Source of the DNA: JANYGA01 sp031420415
GTDB taxonomy: Bacteria > Vulcanimicrobiota > Vulcanimicrobiia > Vulcanimicrobiales > Vulcanimicrobiaceae
NCBI GenBank assembly: GCA_031420415.1
Contig: JANOMT010000037.1
Location: forward strand, 10,720 to 74,719
Direction of reading: 5' to 3'
DNA length: 64,000 nucleotides
A program made the position numbers and the translations under genes. The notes beneath the pieces are model-generated. The model was given only the letters and a program-made list of their open reading frames with translations. It was not told where the DNA came from and did no database searches. This document shows positions 8,168-16,194 of the stretch, piece by piece (the stretch's first letter is position 1; the number at the start of each line of letters is the position of its first letter).

Positions 8168-9361
8168 TTATTTCGCCGACGGCACCAAGCGGGCCTCGAC
8201 TTCATCGTGTGCGACCGCGCGCGCGCGGAGGTCGGCGGCCCGAACCGAAGCCAAGGTGAGAGGTTCGTCTGCGATCGCGACGAGTGCGGCTGCGATGACC
8301 CTTGGAATATCGCCGAAACAGATCGCTCCCCTTACGAACGCAGCCACAGCGATTTCGTTTGCGGCTGAGAGCGCCGCGGGCGCCGTCCCTCCGCGCCGGA
8401 GCGCTTCGTAGGCGAGGCCGAGGCACGGAAAACGCTCGTAATCGGGCGGCGTGAAGGCAAGGGAGGCCATCGTTGCATCAGACGCCGCACCGAGCGCCGC
8501 GAGCGCGCTTGCCTGGCGACGGTCGGCGAGCCGGTCGGGGTAGGCGAGCGCGTAGCCGATGGGAAGGCGCATATCGGGCGGAGCGAGCTGCGCCTTCACG
8601 TTACCATCGGTGAAGACGACGAACCCGTGCGCTACCGACGTTCGATGGACGAGCACGTCGATTTTTTCGGCGGGCACACCGAAGAGACGACTCGCCTCGA
8701 TGACTTCGAGGCCCTTGTTCATCAGCGACGCGGAGTCGACCGTATTCTTCGTGCCCATTTGCCACGTGGGATGGCGCAGGGCATCGGCAAGGGAGGCACC
8801 GGCAATCGCGTCGCGGTCCCAATCCCAAAACGGTCCGCCCGAGGCGGTGAGAATGATCGAGCCGATGCGGTCCGTAGGCTCGCCGACGAGACATTGAAAG
8901 ATCGCGCTGTGTTCGCTGTCGACCGGAACGATCTCGGCGCCGCTGCGAGCGGCTGCAGCCATAAAAAGTTCGCCCGCGGCGACGATGAGTTCTTTGTTTG
9001 CAACCGCGATCCGGATACCGCGCTCGACGGCCGCGAAGACCGCATCGAAAGCGACCGCGCCATCGGTCGCGGCGACGACGACATCGGCGCCGCTCTCTGC
9101 CGCGACCGCGAGCAATCCCGCGGCACCACTGGTCACGCGGACGTGCGCGGGAAGCGCACTCGAGATCGCGGCCACGTCAGCTTCATTCGCACATGAAACG
9201 ATCTCGGGTTCGAAGGCGAGCGCTTGCGCGATCACCTCGGCGACGCGCGAACCTGCGGCGAGCGCGACGATTCGAAAGCGTTCGGGATGACGCGCGACCA
9301 CATCGAGCGTCTGCGTCCCGATGGAGCCCGTAGAGCCCAGAACGGCGACCTTCTTCTGCAC
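8168..9361 (-). CDS. dxr: 1-deoxy-D-xylulose 5-phosphate reductoisomerase
   Basis: NADPH- and metal-dependent first committed enzyme of the MEP pathway, turning DXP into MEP; cytoplasmic. The 397-aa protein has the Rossmann motif VLGSTGSIGTQTLDV at the N-terminus, the substrate and metal site PVDSEHSAIFQCL, the flexible loop ILTASGGPF, and NKGLEVIEASRLFG. Length and order are normal. It starts at GTG (9359-9361) 16 bases after cdsA and is followed ten bases later by rseP, the usual bacterial order uppS-cdsA-dxr-rseP. Confidence 0.97.
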   Translation of the reverse strand: MQKKVAVLGSTGSIGTQTLDVVARHPERFRIVALAAGSRVAEVIAQALAFEPEIVSCANEADVAAISSALPAHVRVTSGAAGLLAVAAESGADVVVAATDGAVAFDAVFAAVERGIRIAVANKELIVAAGELFMAAAARSGAEIVPVDSEHSAIFQCLVGEPTDRIGSIILTASGGPFWDWDRDAIAGASLADALRHPTWQMGTKNTVDSASLMNKGLEVIEASRLFGVPAEKIDVLVHRTSVAHGFVVFTDGNVKAQLAPPDMRLPIGYALAYPDRLADRRQASALAALGAASDATMASLAFTPPDYERFPCLGLAYEALRRGGTAPAALSAANEIAVAAFVRGAICFGDIPRVIAAALVAIADEPLTLASVRAADLRARAVAHDEVEARLVPSAK

Positions 9362-9377
9362 CGCTACGTCGTTCGGA

Positions 9378-10214
9378 TCAGTGCGGAATGTGTCCCGTTA
9401 TAAAGAGCGCCGCATAAAAAGCGATACCGCCGAAGATATACGAATCGAATCGATCGAGAATACCGCCGTGCCCGGCGAGAATATTGCTCGCATCTTTCAC
9501 ACGCGCGTCGCGCTTGAGCGCGGATTCGACGATATCGCCCGCTTGCGCCGCGACACTCGTAATCGCACCGACGATCGCACCGTCGAACCACGAAATACCG
9601 AGCACCGGAATCGCGCCCATCGCGCTCCCGATCGCGACGCTCGCAGCGAACCCACCGATCGCCCCTTCCCACGTTTTGTTCGGTGAGATCGACGTCAGCG
9701 GCGTTTTACCGAGCATCGTGCCGACGACCATCGCAAAAATATCGGTGAACGCGATGACGACGATCGCTGCAAACGTGAAGCCCATGCCGACGTGCGGCAA
9801 ATTGCGCAGCGCGAGGAAATACGATCCGAGCCACCCGATGTAGAGCACGCCGAAAAGCGTGTAGGCGCTTCGCGAAATATAATTCTGGCGATCGCCGATG
9901 AGAGAGAATGCGAGCGATCCTAGCACGGTCGCTGCGAGCACCGTTTTCTCGTACGCATGCTGCTTACCGAGCGCGGCGAGGATGACATACGTGCCGATCG
10001 CAAGCGCACCAACCGGAAAAACGAGCGGTTCCCCCTTACGCGCCGTCATACGCGCGAGCTCCCACAGCGACCCGATCGTAGCCACCAAAACGACGACCGT
10101 GAACGTCGGCACGGTTACGACCGATCCGAAAACGACCGCCGCAATCGCGAGCCCGGTCGAGATGCGACGGCCGCTATCGATGAATCGCAGCCGGCCCGCT
10201 GTCGTCGCGCTCAC
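9378..10214 (-). CDS. cdsA: Phosphatidate cytidylyltransferase
   Basis: Integral membrane enzyme that makes CDP-diacylglycerol from phosphatidic acid and CTP, the branch point of phospholipid synthesis. The 278-aa protein has about seven or eight hydrophobic helices and the family signature near the C-terminus: SPNKTWEGAIGG followed by SALKRDARVKD and LAGHGGILDRFDS. Start is GTG at 10212-10214, overlapping the uppS TGA (GTGA), which suggests coupled translation with the preceding gene. Confidence 0.95.
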   Translation of the reverse strand: MSATTAGRLRFIDSGRRISTGLAIAAVVFGSVVTVPTFTVVVLVATIGSLWELARMTARKGEPLVFPVGALAIGTYVILAALGKQHAYEKTVLAATVLGSLAFSLIGDRQNYISRSAYTLFGVLYIGWLGSYFLALRNLPHVGMGFTFAAIVVIAFTDIFAMVVGTMLGKTPLTSISPNKTWEGAIGGFAASVAIGSAMGAIPVLGISWFDGAIVGAITSVAAQAGDIVESALKRDARVKDASNILAGHGGILDRFDSYIFGGIAFYAALFITGHIPH

Positions 10215-10951
10215 GCGTCGCCGTCGGCGCGCGATCGGCGCGCGCGAAATTCGTCGATCGCCGCCGCGAATTGCGCTTTATCGAAATCGGGCCAAAAGAT
10301 ATCGGTGAGATAAAAATCGGCATCCGCGAGTTGGTACAGCAGAAAGTTCGAGAGCCGCGATTCGCCGCCGGGCCGAATGAGCAGATCGGGATCGGGCATA
10401 TCGGCCGTCGAGAGATAGGACGCAACGACGCCTTCATCGATCGCATCGGGTTCGAGCTTCCCACTCGCCACATCGCGCGCGACGGCTTCGATCGCCAAAC
10501 GCAATTCCGACCGCGCACTGTAATTGACGGCGAGGTTGAGTTGCAAACCCGTATTCTTTGCGGTGGCCGCGACGAGCACGTCGAGTGCGTCGCACGATGC
10601 GCGCGGCAGCGCGCGATACTGACCGATGATCCGCACCCGGACGTTATTACGGCCGAGCTCCTCGAGTTCGGTACGCGCGAAGAAGACGCAGAGATCGAGA
10701 AGCAGCGAGATTTCCGTCGAATCGCGTTTCCAATTTTCCGTCGAGAATCCATAGACCGTAAGCATCGGAATGCCGATATCGCTCGCGGCGCGCGTCACGC
10801 GACGGAGCGCGACGATGCCACGACGGTGTCCCTCGATACCGGGTAGGCGATGCGCTTTCGCCCAGCGCCGATTGCCGTCCATGATGATCGCAACGTGGTT
10901 CGGGAGAATTCCCGGCCCCAGACCCACTCCGCGTTCGCGCGAACCGATCAC
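10211..10951 (-). CDS. uppS: Isoprenyl (undecaprenyl) diphosphate synthase
   Basis: Cis-prenyltransferase that elongates farnesyl diphosphate with IPP to the C55 lipid carrier for cell-wall synthesis. The 246-aa protein shows HVAIIMDGNRRWAK with the catalytic Asp, then YGFSTENWKR, and near the C-terminus DLLIRPGGESRLSNFLLYQ. All hallmark residues are present. The GTG start at 10949-10951 overlaps the stop of the small upstream gene (GTGA). Placed with cdsA, dxr and ispG, so isoprenoid precursor and carrier synthesis are in one run. Confidence 0.96.
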   Translation of the reverse strand: MIGSRERGVGLGPGILPNHVAIIMDGNRRWAKAHRLPGIEGHRRGIVALRRVTRAASDIGIPMLTVYGFSTENWKRDSTEISLLLDLCVFFARTELEELGRNNVRVRIIGQYRALPRASCDALDVLVAATAKNTGLQLNLAVNYSARSELRLAIEAVARDVASGKLEPDAIDEGVVASYLSTADMPDPDLLIRPGGESRLSNFLLYQLADADFYLTDIFWPDFDKAQFAAAIDEFRARRSRADGDA

Positions 10952-11178
10952 GCGCGCTGCTCGCGCATGACGTCAGCAAGGCGCGCGTAGCCATCGTATC
11001 CCGCGACGATCTCCATCGCTCCATCCCGTTCCCGCGCACGCAAGACACGAAGCACGCCGAGGCCCACGGCGGCGTACGGTGGGAGCAACATACGCAAACG
11101 CACGCGCCCTTCTCCAAGAAGCGCGCGTGCGTCGATTAACGGCATGAGTGCGAGCGACTCGCTCTCAGAAAAGATCAT
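10948..11178 (-). CDS. Small conserved-position protein of unknown function between frr and uppS
   Basis: I do not recognise it. Using the ATG at 11176-11178 gives 76 aa beginning MIFSESESLALMPLIDARAL; an upstream ATG at 11277 would give 109 aa but adds a low-complexity lead. The protein has a leucine-rich central stretch (VRLRMLLPPYAAVGLGVLRVL) and an acidic/aromatic tail (VAGYDGYARLADVMRE). Its stop overlaps the uppS GTG by four bases, which argues that it is really translated. No cysteine or histidine cluster, and no signal peptide. Confidence 0.5.
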   Translation of the reverse strand: MIFSESESLALMPLIDARALLGEGRVRLRMLLPPYAAVGLGVLRVLRARERDGAMEIVAGYDGYARLADVMREQRA

Positions 11179-11375
11179 CCGCGCAACCGTACCCTGGGGC
11201 GGCGGAAAACCCTTGAGAGGCGAGGCGATGCTACGGAACTCCTTCGTAGGAGAAGAGAGCGATCTGGCGCTTGTCATCAGGGAACTGCGCGGTTTCGAGC
11301 TCGCCTCGATGGCACGGATCTCCGCTTTGAAGTTGAGTTGGCGGGGTCGGTTCTTTCGAATGCGGCGTGCGCAGC

Positions 11376-11939
11376 CTAGACTTCGAGGATCTCTTTTTCC
11401 TTGACGACGACGAGCGTATCCACATCTTTGACGAACTTATCGGTAATTTTCTGGACGCGCTCGCCTGCGCGTTTGTTGTCGTCTTCGGTGATCTTGCCGT
11501 CTTTGAGAAGCGCCTTGATCTCATCGACGCATTTGTGGCGCACGTTACGCACGGCGACCTTACCGTCTTCGGCTTTTTTCTTGATGACCTTGACGAGATC
11601 TTTACGTCGATCTTCGGTCGGTTGTGGTATCTGCAAACGGATCGTCGAGCCATCGATATTGGGCGTGAGGCCGAGATCGCTCGTCTCGATCGCTTTGCGG
11701 ATCGCTCCCACCGTATTGCGATCGAATGCCGAAATCTGCAACGTGCGCGCGTCGGGTGTGCTGATGCTCGCCATCGATTTGAGCGGCGCCATCGCGCCGT
11801 AGGCTTCGACTTGAATGCGATCGAGCAATGCGGGCGACGCACGGCCGGTGCGCACGGAGGCGAAATCGTTGCGCGTCGCATCGATCGCCTTCGCCATGCG
11901 ACCCTCCATGGTTTTGATGGTGTCGTCGATCTCGCTCAT
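11376..11939 (-). CDS. frr: Ribosome recycling factor
   Basis: Releases ribosomes from mRNA after termination, with EF-G. The 187-aa protein has the three-helix-bundle signature: ALDRIQVEAYG in the variant LLDRIQVEAYGAMAPL, RTLQISAFDRNTVGAI, IRLQIPQPTEDRRKDL, and the final helix KFVKDVDTLVVVKEKEIL. Normal length. Its ATG overlaps the pyrH stop (ATGA), so the two are coupled. A gap of about 200 bases separates it from the small gene downstream. Confidence 0.97.
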   Translation of the reverse strand: MSEIDDTIKTMEGRMAKAIDATRNDFASVRTGRASPALLDRIQVEAYGAMAPLKSMASISTPDARTLQISAFDRNTVGAIRKAIETSDLGLTPNIDGSTIRLQIPQPTEDRRKDLVKVIKKKAEDGKVAVRNVRHKCVDEIKALLKDGKITEDDNKRAGERVQKITDKFVKDVDTLVVVKEKEILEV

Positions 11940-12703
11940 CTCGCTACCGTTTCTCCCGCCGCACCGATGCGCGCGGGCGTACTGACCAGAGTCCCGATCT
12001 CTTCGCCGAACACGACGCGCCGAATATTTCCGGCGACGTTCATATCGAAGACGATGATCGGCACGTCGTTATCCATGCACAACGTCAGCGCCGTGTTGTC
12101 CATGACCTCGAGCCCGCGCGTGAGGACTTCGAAATACTCGAGCTTGGTGAAGCGCGTTGCGGTGGGATCTTTTTTCGGATCGGCGCTGTAGATACCATCG
12201 ACTTTGGTCGCCTTGAGAATTGCTTGAGCGCCGATCTCGACGGCGCGAAGCGCCGCCGTGGTGTCGGTCGTAAAATATGGATTTCCCGTACCCGCACCGA
12301 AAATGACGACGCGTCCCTTTTCGAGATGACGTATCGCGCGGCGCCGAATATACGGCTCCGCGATCTGCTGCATCTGGATCGCCGTCTGCACGCGCGATCC
12401 GACGTCGATACGTTCGAGCGCGTCCTGCAAGGCGAGCGCGTTGATCACGGTCGCGAGCATGCCCATGTAATCGGCCGTGGCACGATCCATACCGCCCGCT
12501 TCGTGTGCTTTGCCACGCCAAATGTTACCACCGCCGACGACGACGGCGATGGAGACGCCCGCGCGTGCGACCTCGGCGATCTGCTCGGCCATCCATGCCG
12601 TCTTGACCGCATCGACCGAACTCTCGGATCCGGCGAAGGCTTCGCCCGAGATTTTCAAGAGGATACGGTCGTAGGCGGGTACGCCGCCCGGCTTACTCGC
12701 CAA
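11936..12703 (-). CDS. pyrH: UMP kinase
   Basis: Phosphorylates UMP to UDP with ATP in pyrimidine synthesis; amino acid kinase fold, hexameric in the family. Visible motifs are ILLKISGEAFAG at the N-terminus, VVVGGGNIWRG, DYMGMLATVINALALQDALE, and AGTGNPYFTTDTTAALRA. The 255-aa length is normal. The start is TTG (12701-12703), lying inside the end of tsf (11-base overlap); no ATG or GTG fits before the conserved strand. The gene order rpsB-tsf-pyrH-frr is the standard bacterial one. Confidence 0.96.
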   Translation of the reverse strand: MASKPGGVPAYDRILLKISGEAFAGSESSVDAVKTAWMAEQIAEVARAGVSIAVVVGGGNIWRGKAHEAGGMDRATADYMGMLATVINALALQDALERIDVGSRVQTAIQMQQIAEPYIRRRAIRHLEKGRVVIFGAGTGNPYFTTDTTAALRAVEIGAQAILKATKVDGIYSADPKKDPTATRFTKLEYFEVLTRGLEVMDNTALTLCMDNDVPIIVFDMNVAGNIRRVVFGEEIGTLVSTPARIGAAGETVAR

Positions 12704-13298
12704 GAGCGAACTTGGCGAACCGACGGATCTTTATCTTCTCGCCGAGTACGCCCGTGGTTTTCGCAATGAGCTCGTTGATCGTCTGGTCGTCATCTTTGAC
12801 GAAAGATTGCTCTTCGAGGACGTTGTCCTCGTACCACTTGTTGATTTTGCCCTCGACGATGCGATCGATGATATTCGCGGGTTTGCCCGCGGCTTCGGTT
12901 GCGAACTGCTCGCGCAGCGGCACGAGGTCTTCCTCGGGAACCTGATCGCGCGAGACGTACTTCACCGGAATCGCCGCGATGTGCATCGCGATGTCGCGCG
13001 CGAGCGCTTTGAAGATATCGTTGCGCGCGACGAAGTCGGTCTCGCAATTGATCTCGACGAGCACGCCGACTTTATTCCCGGGATGGATATACGATTCGAC
13101 CATGCCTTCATTTGCGGAACGATCGGCTTTTTTAGCGACTTTCGAGGCGCCCTGTTCGATGAGGCCCTTTTTCGCGGCGTCGTAGTCGCCGGCGGCGCCG
13201 ACGAGCGCCGCGCGGCAATCGAGCATGCCCGCTCCGGTCTCTTCACGGAGGCGCTTGATTTCGGCTGCGGTCGGTTTGTGATCGGTAGCGGAGCTCAC
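12693..13298 (-). CDS. tsf: Translation elongation factor Ts
   Basis: Nucleotide exchange factor for EF-Tu. The 201-aa protein is the short form. It has the N-terminal UBA-like helix (IKRLREETGAGMLDCRAAL), then KKGLIEQGASKVAKKADR, and the EF-Tu contact NCETDFVARND. The C-terminal part ends KIRRFAKFALGE. The GTG at 13296-13298 follows an AAAGG ribosome-binding site by nine bases. It lies 110 bases after rpsB, with a hairpin in the spacer. Confidence 0.97.
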   Translation of the reverse strand: MSSATDHKPTAAEIKRLREETGAGMLDCRAALVGAAGDYDAAKKGLIEQGASKVAKKADRSANEGMVESYIHPGNKVGVLVEINCETDFVARNDIFKALARDIAMHIAAIPVKYVSRDQVPEEDLVPLREQFATEAAGKPANIIDRIVEGKINKWYEDNVLEEQSFVKDDDQTINELIAKTTGVLGEKIKIRRFAKFALGE

Positions 13299-13328
13299 GA
13301 GCTAGGCCTTTCTCGAGGTCATATGGAG

Positions 13329-13354
13329 AAAGACGCCGCGCGAGCGGCGCCTTT
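13329..13354. promoter_or_regulatory. Hairpin in the rpsB-tsf spacer
   Basis: CGCCGC, loop GCGA, GCGGCG, with outer AAAG/CTTT pairing around one mismatch. Its place between rpsB and tsf fits an intercistronic attenuator or processing site. It lacks a T-run on the minus strand, so full termination is unlikely. Confidence 0.35.
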
Positions 13355-13408
13355 CGGTGCGGGAAAACGGCGTCGCGCCGTGACGATACGGGTCGGAGTT
13401 CGGGACGG

Positions 13409-14200
13409 TCAGACCGACGCTCCTTGTGTTTCGGGCTCGGTCGCGGCCATCAGGGCCTCCGCGGACATCACTTCGACGGGCGCGACGTAATCGTCATAGT
13501 TGGCCTCTTCGTCATCGAAGCCGCCGCTCTCGACCTCCGTACGGCCTTCGATGATCGCATCGGCGATCTTCGAAACCATGAGGCGGACGGCGCGGATTGC
13601 GTCGTCGTTGCCGGGGATCGGATAGTCGATTTCGTCGGGATCGCAATTTGTATCGATCACGGCGATGATGGGAATTTTCAGCTTCCGCGCTTCGAGGACC
13701 GCGATGCGTTCTTTCTTCGGATCGACGATGAAAACCGCATCGGGGAGTTTATGCATGTCCTTGATGCCGCCAAGGAAGCGCTCGAGCTTCTCGAGCTCGT
13801 CGGAGAGGCGTGAGACTTCTTTCTTCGGGAGCAAATCGAAGCTGCCCTGAGCCTTCATGCCTTCGAGTTCGCGCAGGCGCGAGATGCGCTTTTGGATCGT
13901 CGCGAAATTCGTGAGCGTACCGCCGAGCCAGCGCTCGTTGACGAAGTAGGTCCCGGCGCGTTCCGCCTCTTCTTTGACGACGTCCTGGGCTTGCTTCTTG
14001 GTGCCGACGAAAAGGATGACCTTACCATCGCGCGACATCGCTTTGACGGCCGCGTAGACTTCGCGCATCATCACGACCGTCTTCGAGAGGTTGATGATGT
14101 AGATGCCGTTGCGCTCTTGGAAGATGAAGGGCTTCATCTTGGGGTTCCAACGACGAGTCTGGTGACCGAAGTGGACGCCCGCCTCGAGGAGCGCTTTCAT
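13409..14200 (-). CDS. rpsB: Ribosomal protein uS2
   Basis: Component of the 30S subunit. The 263-aa protein begins MKALLEAGVHFGHQTRRWNP, the standard opening, and contains FIFQERNGIYIINLSKT, VKEEAERAGTYFVNERWLGGTLTN and PDAVFIVDPKKERIAV. The start is the ATG at 14198-14200; a longer upstream reading lacks S2 homology. It carries an acidic C-terminal extension (about 40 residues: ESGGFDDEEANYDDYV), unusual relative to the E. coli protein but common in GC-rich phyla. First gene of the long run ending at the stalk-domain gene. Confidence 0.97.
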   Translation of the reverse strand: MKALLEAGVHFGHQTRRWNPKMKPFIFQERNGIYIINLSKTVVMMREVYAAVKAMSRDGKVILFVGTKKQAQDVVKEEAERAGTYFVNERWLGGTLTNFATIQKRISRLRELEGMKAQGSFDLLPKKEVSRLSDELEKLERFLGGIKDMHKLPDAVFIVDPKKERIAVLEARKLKIPIIAVIDTNCDPDEIDYPIPGNDDAIRAVRLMVSKIADAIIEGRTEVESGGFDDEEANYDDYVAPVEVMSAEALMAATEPETQGASV

Positions 14201-14334
14201 GGATATGACGGAAGCCAAGGTTCGATTCGCTTTCTGGTCGACGCTCGGGCTCGCACTGCGAGCCGCCGGAACGACCATCGCACCGCGGCACGGCCCGAAG
14301 GCACGGCGTTGGTGAAGTGGGGGACAACCGCCCA

Positions 14335-14343
14335 AGTATAACA
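14335..14343 (-). promoter_or_regulatory. Extended -10 promoter candidate for rpsB
   Basis: On the minus strand the sequence reads TGT-TATACT, an extended -10 element (TGn plus a 5/6 match to TATAAT). The hexamer 17 bases further upstream, ATGATC, is only a weak -35. The element lies about 135 bases upstream of the rpsB ATG, leaving a long leader as often seen for rpsB. Confidence 0.5.
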
Positions 14344-14398
14344 CAGCGAAGTCTCGAGATCATCTTCATCGCTCAGCCCGATAAACGGCGACCGGACC

Positions 14399-14619
14399 GT
14401 GCGTGGGTTTGTCGGAGGTACCGGCCGGCACGCACATCTCGCAACCGAACTCACGCTGCTCGCGGCGCCGGCGGCGCGCCGCGGTACCCCGATCTTTTCG
14501 TAGCGTGCGACGACCGCGAGCGGAACGACGGCCTCGTCATGCGCCATCCGAAACTCGTCATCGAGATCCTCTCGGAATCGACGGCGCGCGTCGGAACCGG
14601 CCCTCGGTTAGCCCGTTAG
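14399..14619 (+). pseudogene. Remnant of a second Uma2-family (DUF820) gene
   Basis: Two frames together give a Uma2 core. The first reads VGGTGRHAHLATELTLLA then APAARRGT, resembling the family's N-terminal G-x-x-R/N-H-x-x-I helix. The second frame, beginning near 14491, reads RYPDLFVACDDRER then VMRHPKLVIEILSESTA, the conserved PD and V-x-I/V-E-x-L-S strands of the nuclease fold. A frame change and a loss of about 20 residues separate them, and the C-terminal third is missing. The remnant ends inside the last codons of the monooxygenase gene on the other strand. Confidence 0.6.
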
Positions 14620-16136
14620 CGCTTCGATGCGGCTCGCGCGCGTGGCGCCTTCGCGAAGGTCATCGTGCCATCGGCGACCTTGCCATACTTGAGCGTCGCG
14701 AGATCGAGGGCGTAATTTTGATAGAGTTTCCACGGCTTCCGAGTTCCTTGTTTCGGGAGTAACGCGAGCGCGCGTTGGACGTAGCCGGACGTAAAGTCGA
14801 GCGCCGGCAATTCGCCGATCCCGGCTTTGCGGCTCGGCGTACACGACGCGAAGCCGTTGTCATCCATGTATTTGAGCAAGCGACAGACGTACTTTGCGGT
14901 GAGCTCGCATTTGAGCGTCCACGATGCGTTCGTGTAGCCGAACGCCGATGCGAGGTTCGGCACGTCGCTATACATCATGCCTTTATAGTTTAGTTTCGAA
15001 CCAAAATCCACGGCCGCGCCGTCTATCGCAACCGTCATCCCGCCCAGGAGTTGGATGTTGAGCCCCGTCGCGCTCACGACGATATCGGCATCGAGCGTCG
15101 CGCCCGAGCGTAACCGCAATCCCGTTTCGGTAAAGCCCTCGATGTGATCGGTTTCGACCGAGACCTTGCCCGCACGGATCGCGATGAAGAGATCGGCATC
15201 CGGGACGAGACACATGCGTTGGTCCCACGGATTGTACGACGGCGTAAAGTGTTTCGCAACATCGTAATCGGGCCCGAGGTACGCCCGCACGCCTTTGAGG
15301 ATCATCGATTTCATGCGCTCGGGCTGCTTGCGCGCGTACGTGAAAAAGAACATCCCGAGCAGGACGTTTTTCCAGCGCACGATCGAGCCCGCAATTTTTG
15401 CCGGAAGCTTTTCTCGCACGACTTTCGCAATCGAATCGATTGCCGGTCGCGCGACGACGTACGTGGGCGAACGTTGCAGCATCGTCACGTGCGCGGCGGT
15501 CTTCGCCATCTCCGGTGCGAGCGTCACGGCCGTCGCGCCGCTCCCGATGATGACGACGCGTTTACCGGCGTAGGCGAGGTTCTCGGGCCAATGCTGCGGG
15601 TGCACGACCTGGCCCGAGAAGCGTTCTCGACCCGGCCATTCCGGCGCGTAGCCTTTCGCGTAATCGTAGTAGCCGCTGCACGTGAAGAGAAAACCGCAGG
15701 TCACGCGCTTCGGCACGCCGTCGGTCCCGACGGTAACGTCGAGCGTCCAACGTGCCTCCGTCGACGACCACGACGCATGCACGACGCGATGACCGAAGCG
15801 AATCTTTTCCGAGATTCCCTCGCGCTTTGCCGTATCCTCGATGTACTCACGAATCGACGGCCCGTCGACGATCGATCGATCGCTCGCCCATGGTGCGAAG
15901 CCGTACCCGAGCGTATACATGTCGGAATCCGAGCGCACGCCGGGATACCGGAAGAGATCCCACGTCCCCCCGATCGCATCGCGGCCCTCGAAGATCGCGA
16001 AGCGCTCGTGCGGCCTTTGCGTTTTGAGATAGTACGCGGCCGCGATCCCGGAAAGCCCGGCTCCAACCACGACCACATCGAGATGCTCGGTGTCCTCGTG
16101 CGACGCGGCGTCGATCGGCGTGAGTTCCGCTTGCAT
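14616..16136 (-). CDS. Flavin-containing (Baeyer-Villiger type) monooxygenase
   Basis: FAD- and NADPH-dependent enzyme that inserts an oxygen atom into ketones or oxidises soft heteroatoms; cytoplasmic. The 506-aa protein has the FAD Rossmann motif VVVGAGLSGIAAAYYL (about residues 22-37), then GGTWDLFRYPGVRSDSD, the BVMO fingerprint F-S-G-x(3)-H-x(3)-W-P (FSGQVVHPQHWP, about 166-177), and the second dinucleotide site VVIIGSGATAVTLAPE. An ATG at 16134-16136 starts it. The natural substrate cannot be inferred. It is a single gene; the neighbouring amidase starts upstream on the same strand but 58 bases away. Confidence 0.88.
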   Translation of the reverse strand: MQAELTPIDAASHEDTEHLDVVVVGAGLSGIAAAYYLKTQRPHERFAIFEGRDAIGGTWDLFRYPGVRSDSDMYTLGYGFAPWASDRSIVDGPSIREYIEDTAKREGISEKIRFGHRVVHASWSSTEARWTLDVTVGTDGVPKRVTCGFLFTCSGYYDYAKGYAPEWPGRERFSGQVVHPQHWPENLAYAGKRVVIIGSGATAVTLAPEMAKTAAHVTMLQRSPTYVVARPAIDSIAKVVREKLPAKIAGSIVRWKNVLLGMFFFTYARKQPERMKSMILKGVRAYLGPDYDVAKHFTPSYNPWDQRMCLVPDADLFIAIRAGKVSVETDHIEGFTETGLRLRSGATLDADIVVSATGLNIQLLGGMTVAIDGAAVDFGSKLNYKGMMYSDVPNLASAFGYTNASWTLKCELTAKYVCRLLKYMDDNGFASCTPSRKAGIGELPALDFTSGYVQRALALLPKQGTRKPWKLYQNYALDLATLKYGKVADGTMTFAKAPRARAASKR

Positions 16137-16194
16137 CTGATCCGTCTGCTCCGATCGTAAGAAGATTTCTGTCAGTTACGACGCAGGGACGAGA

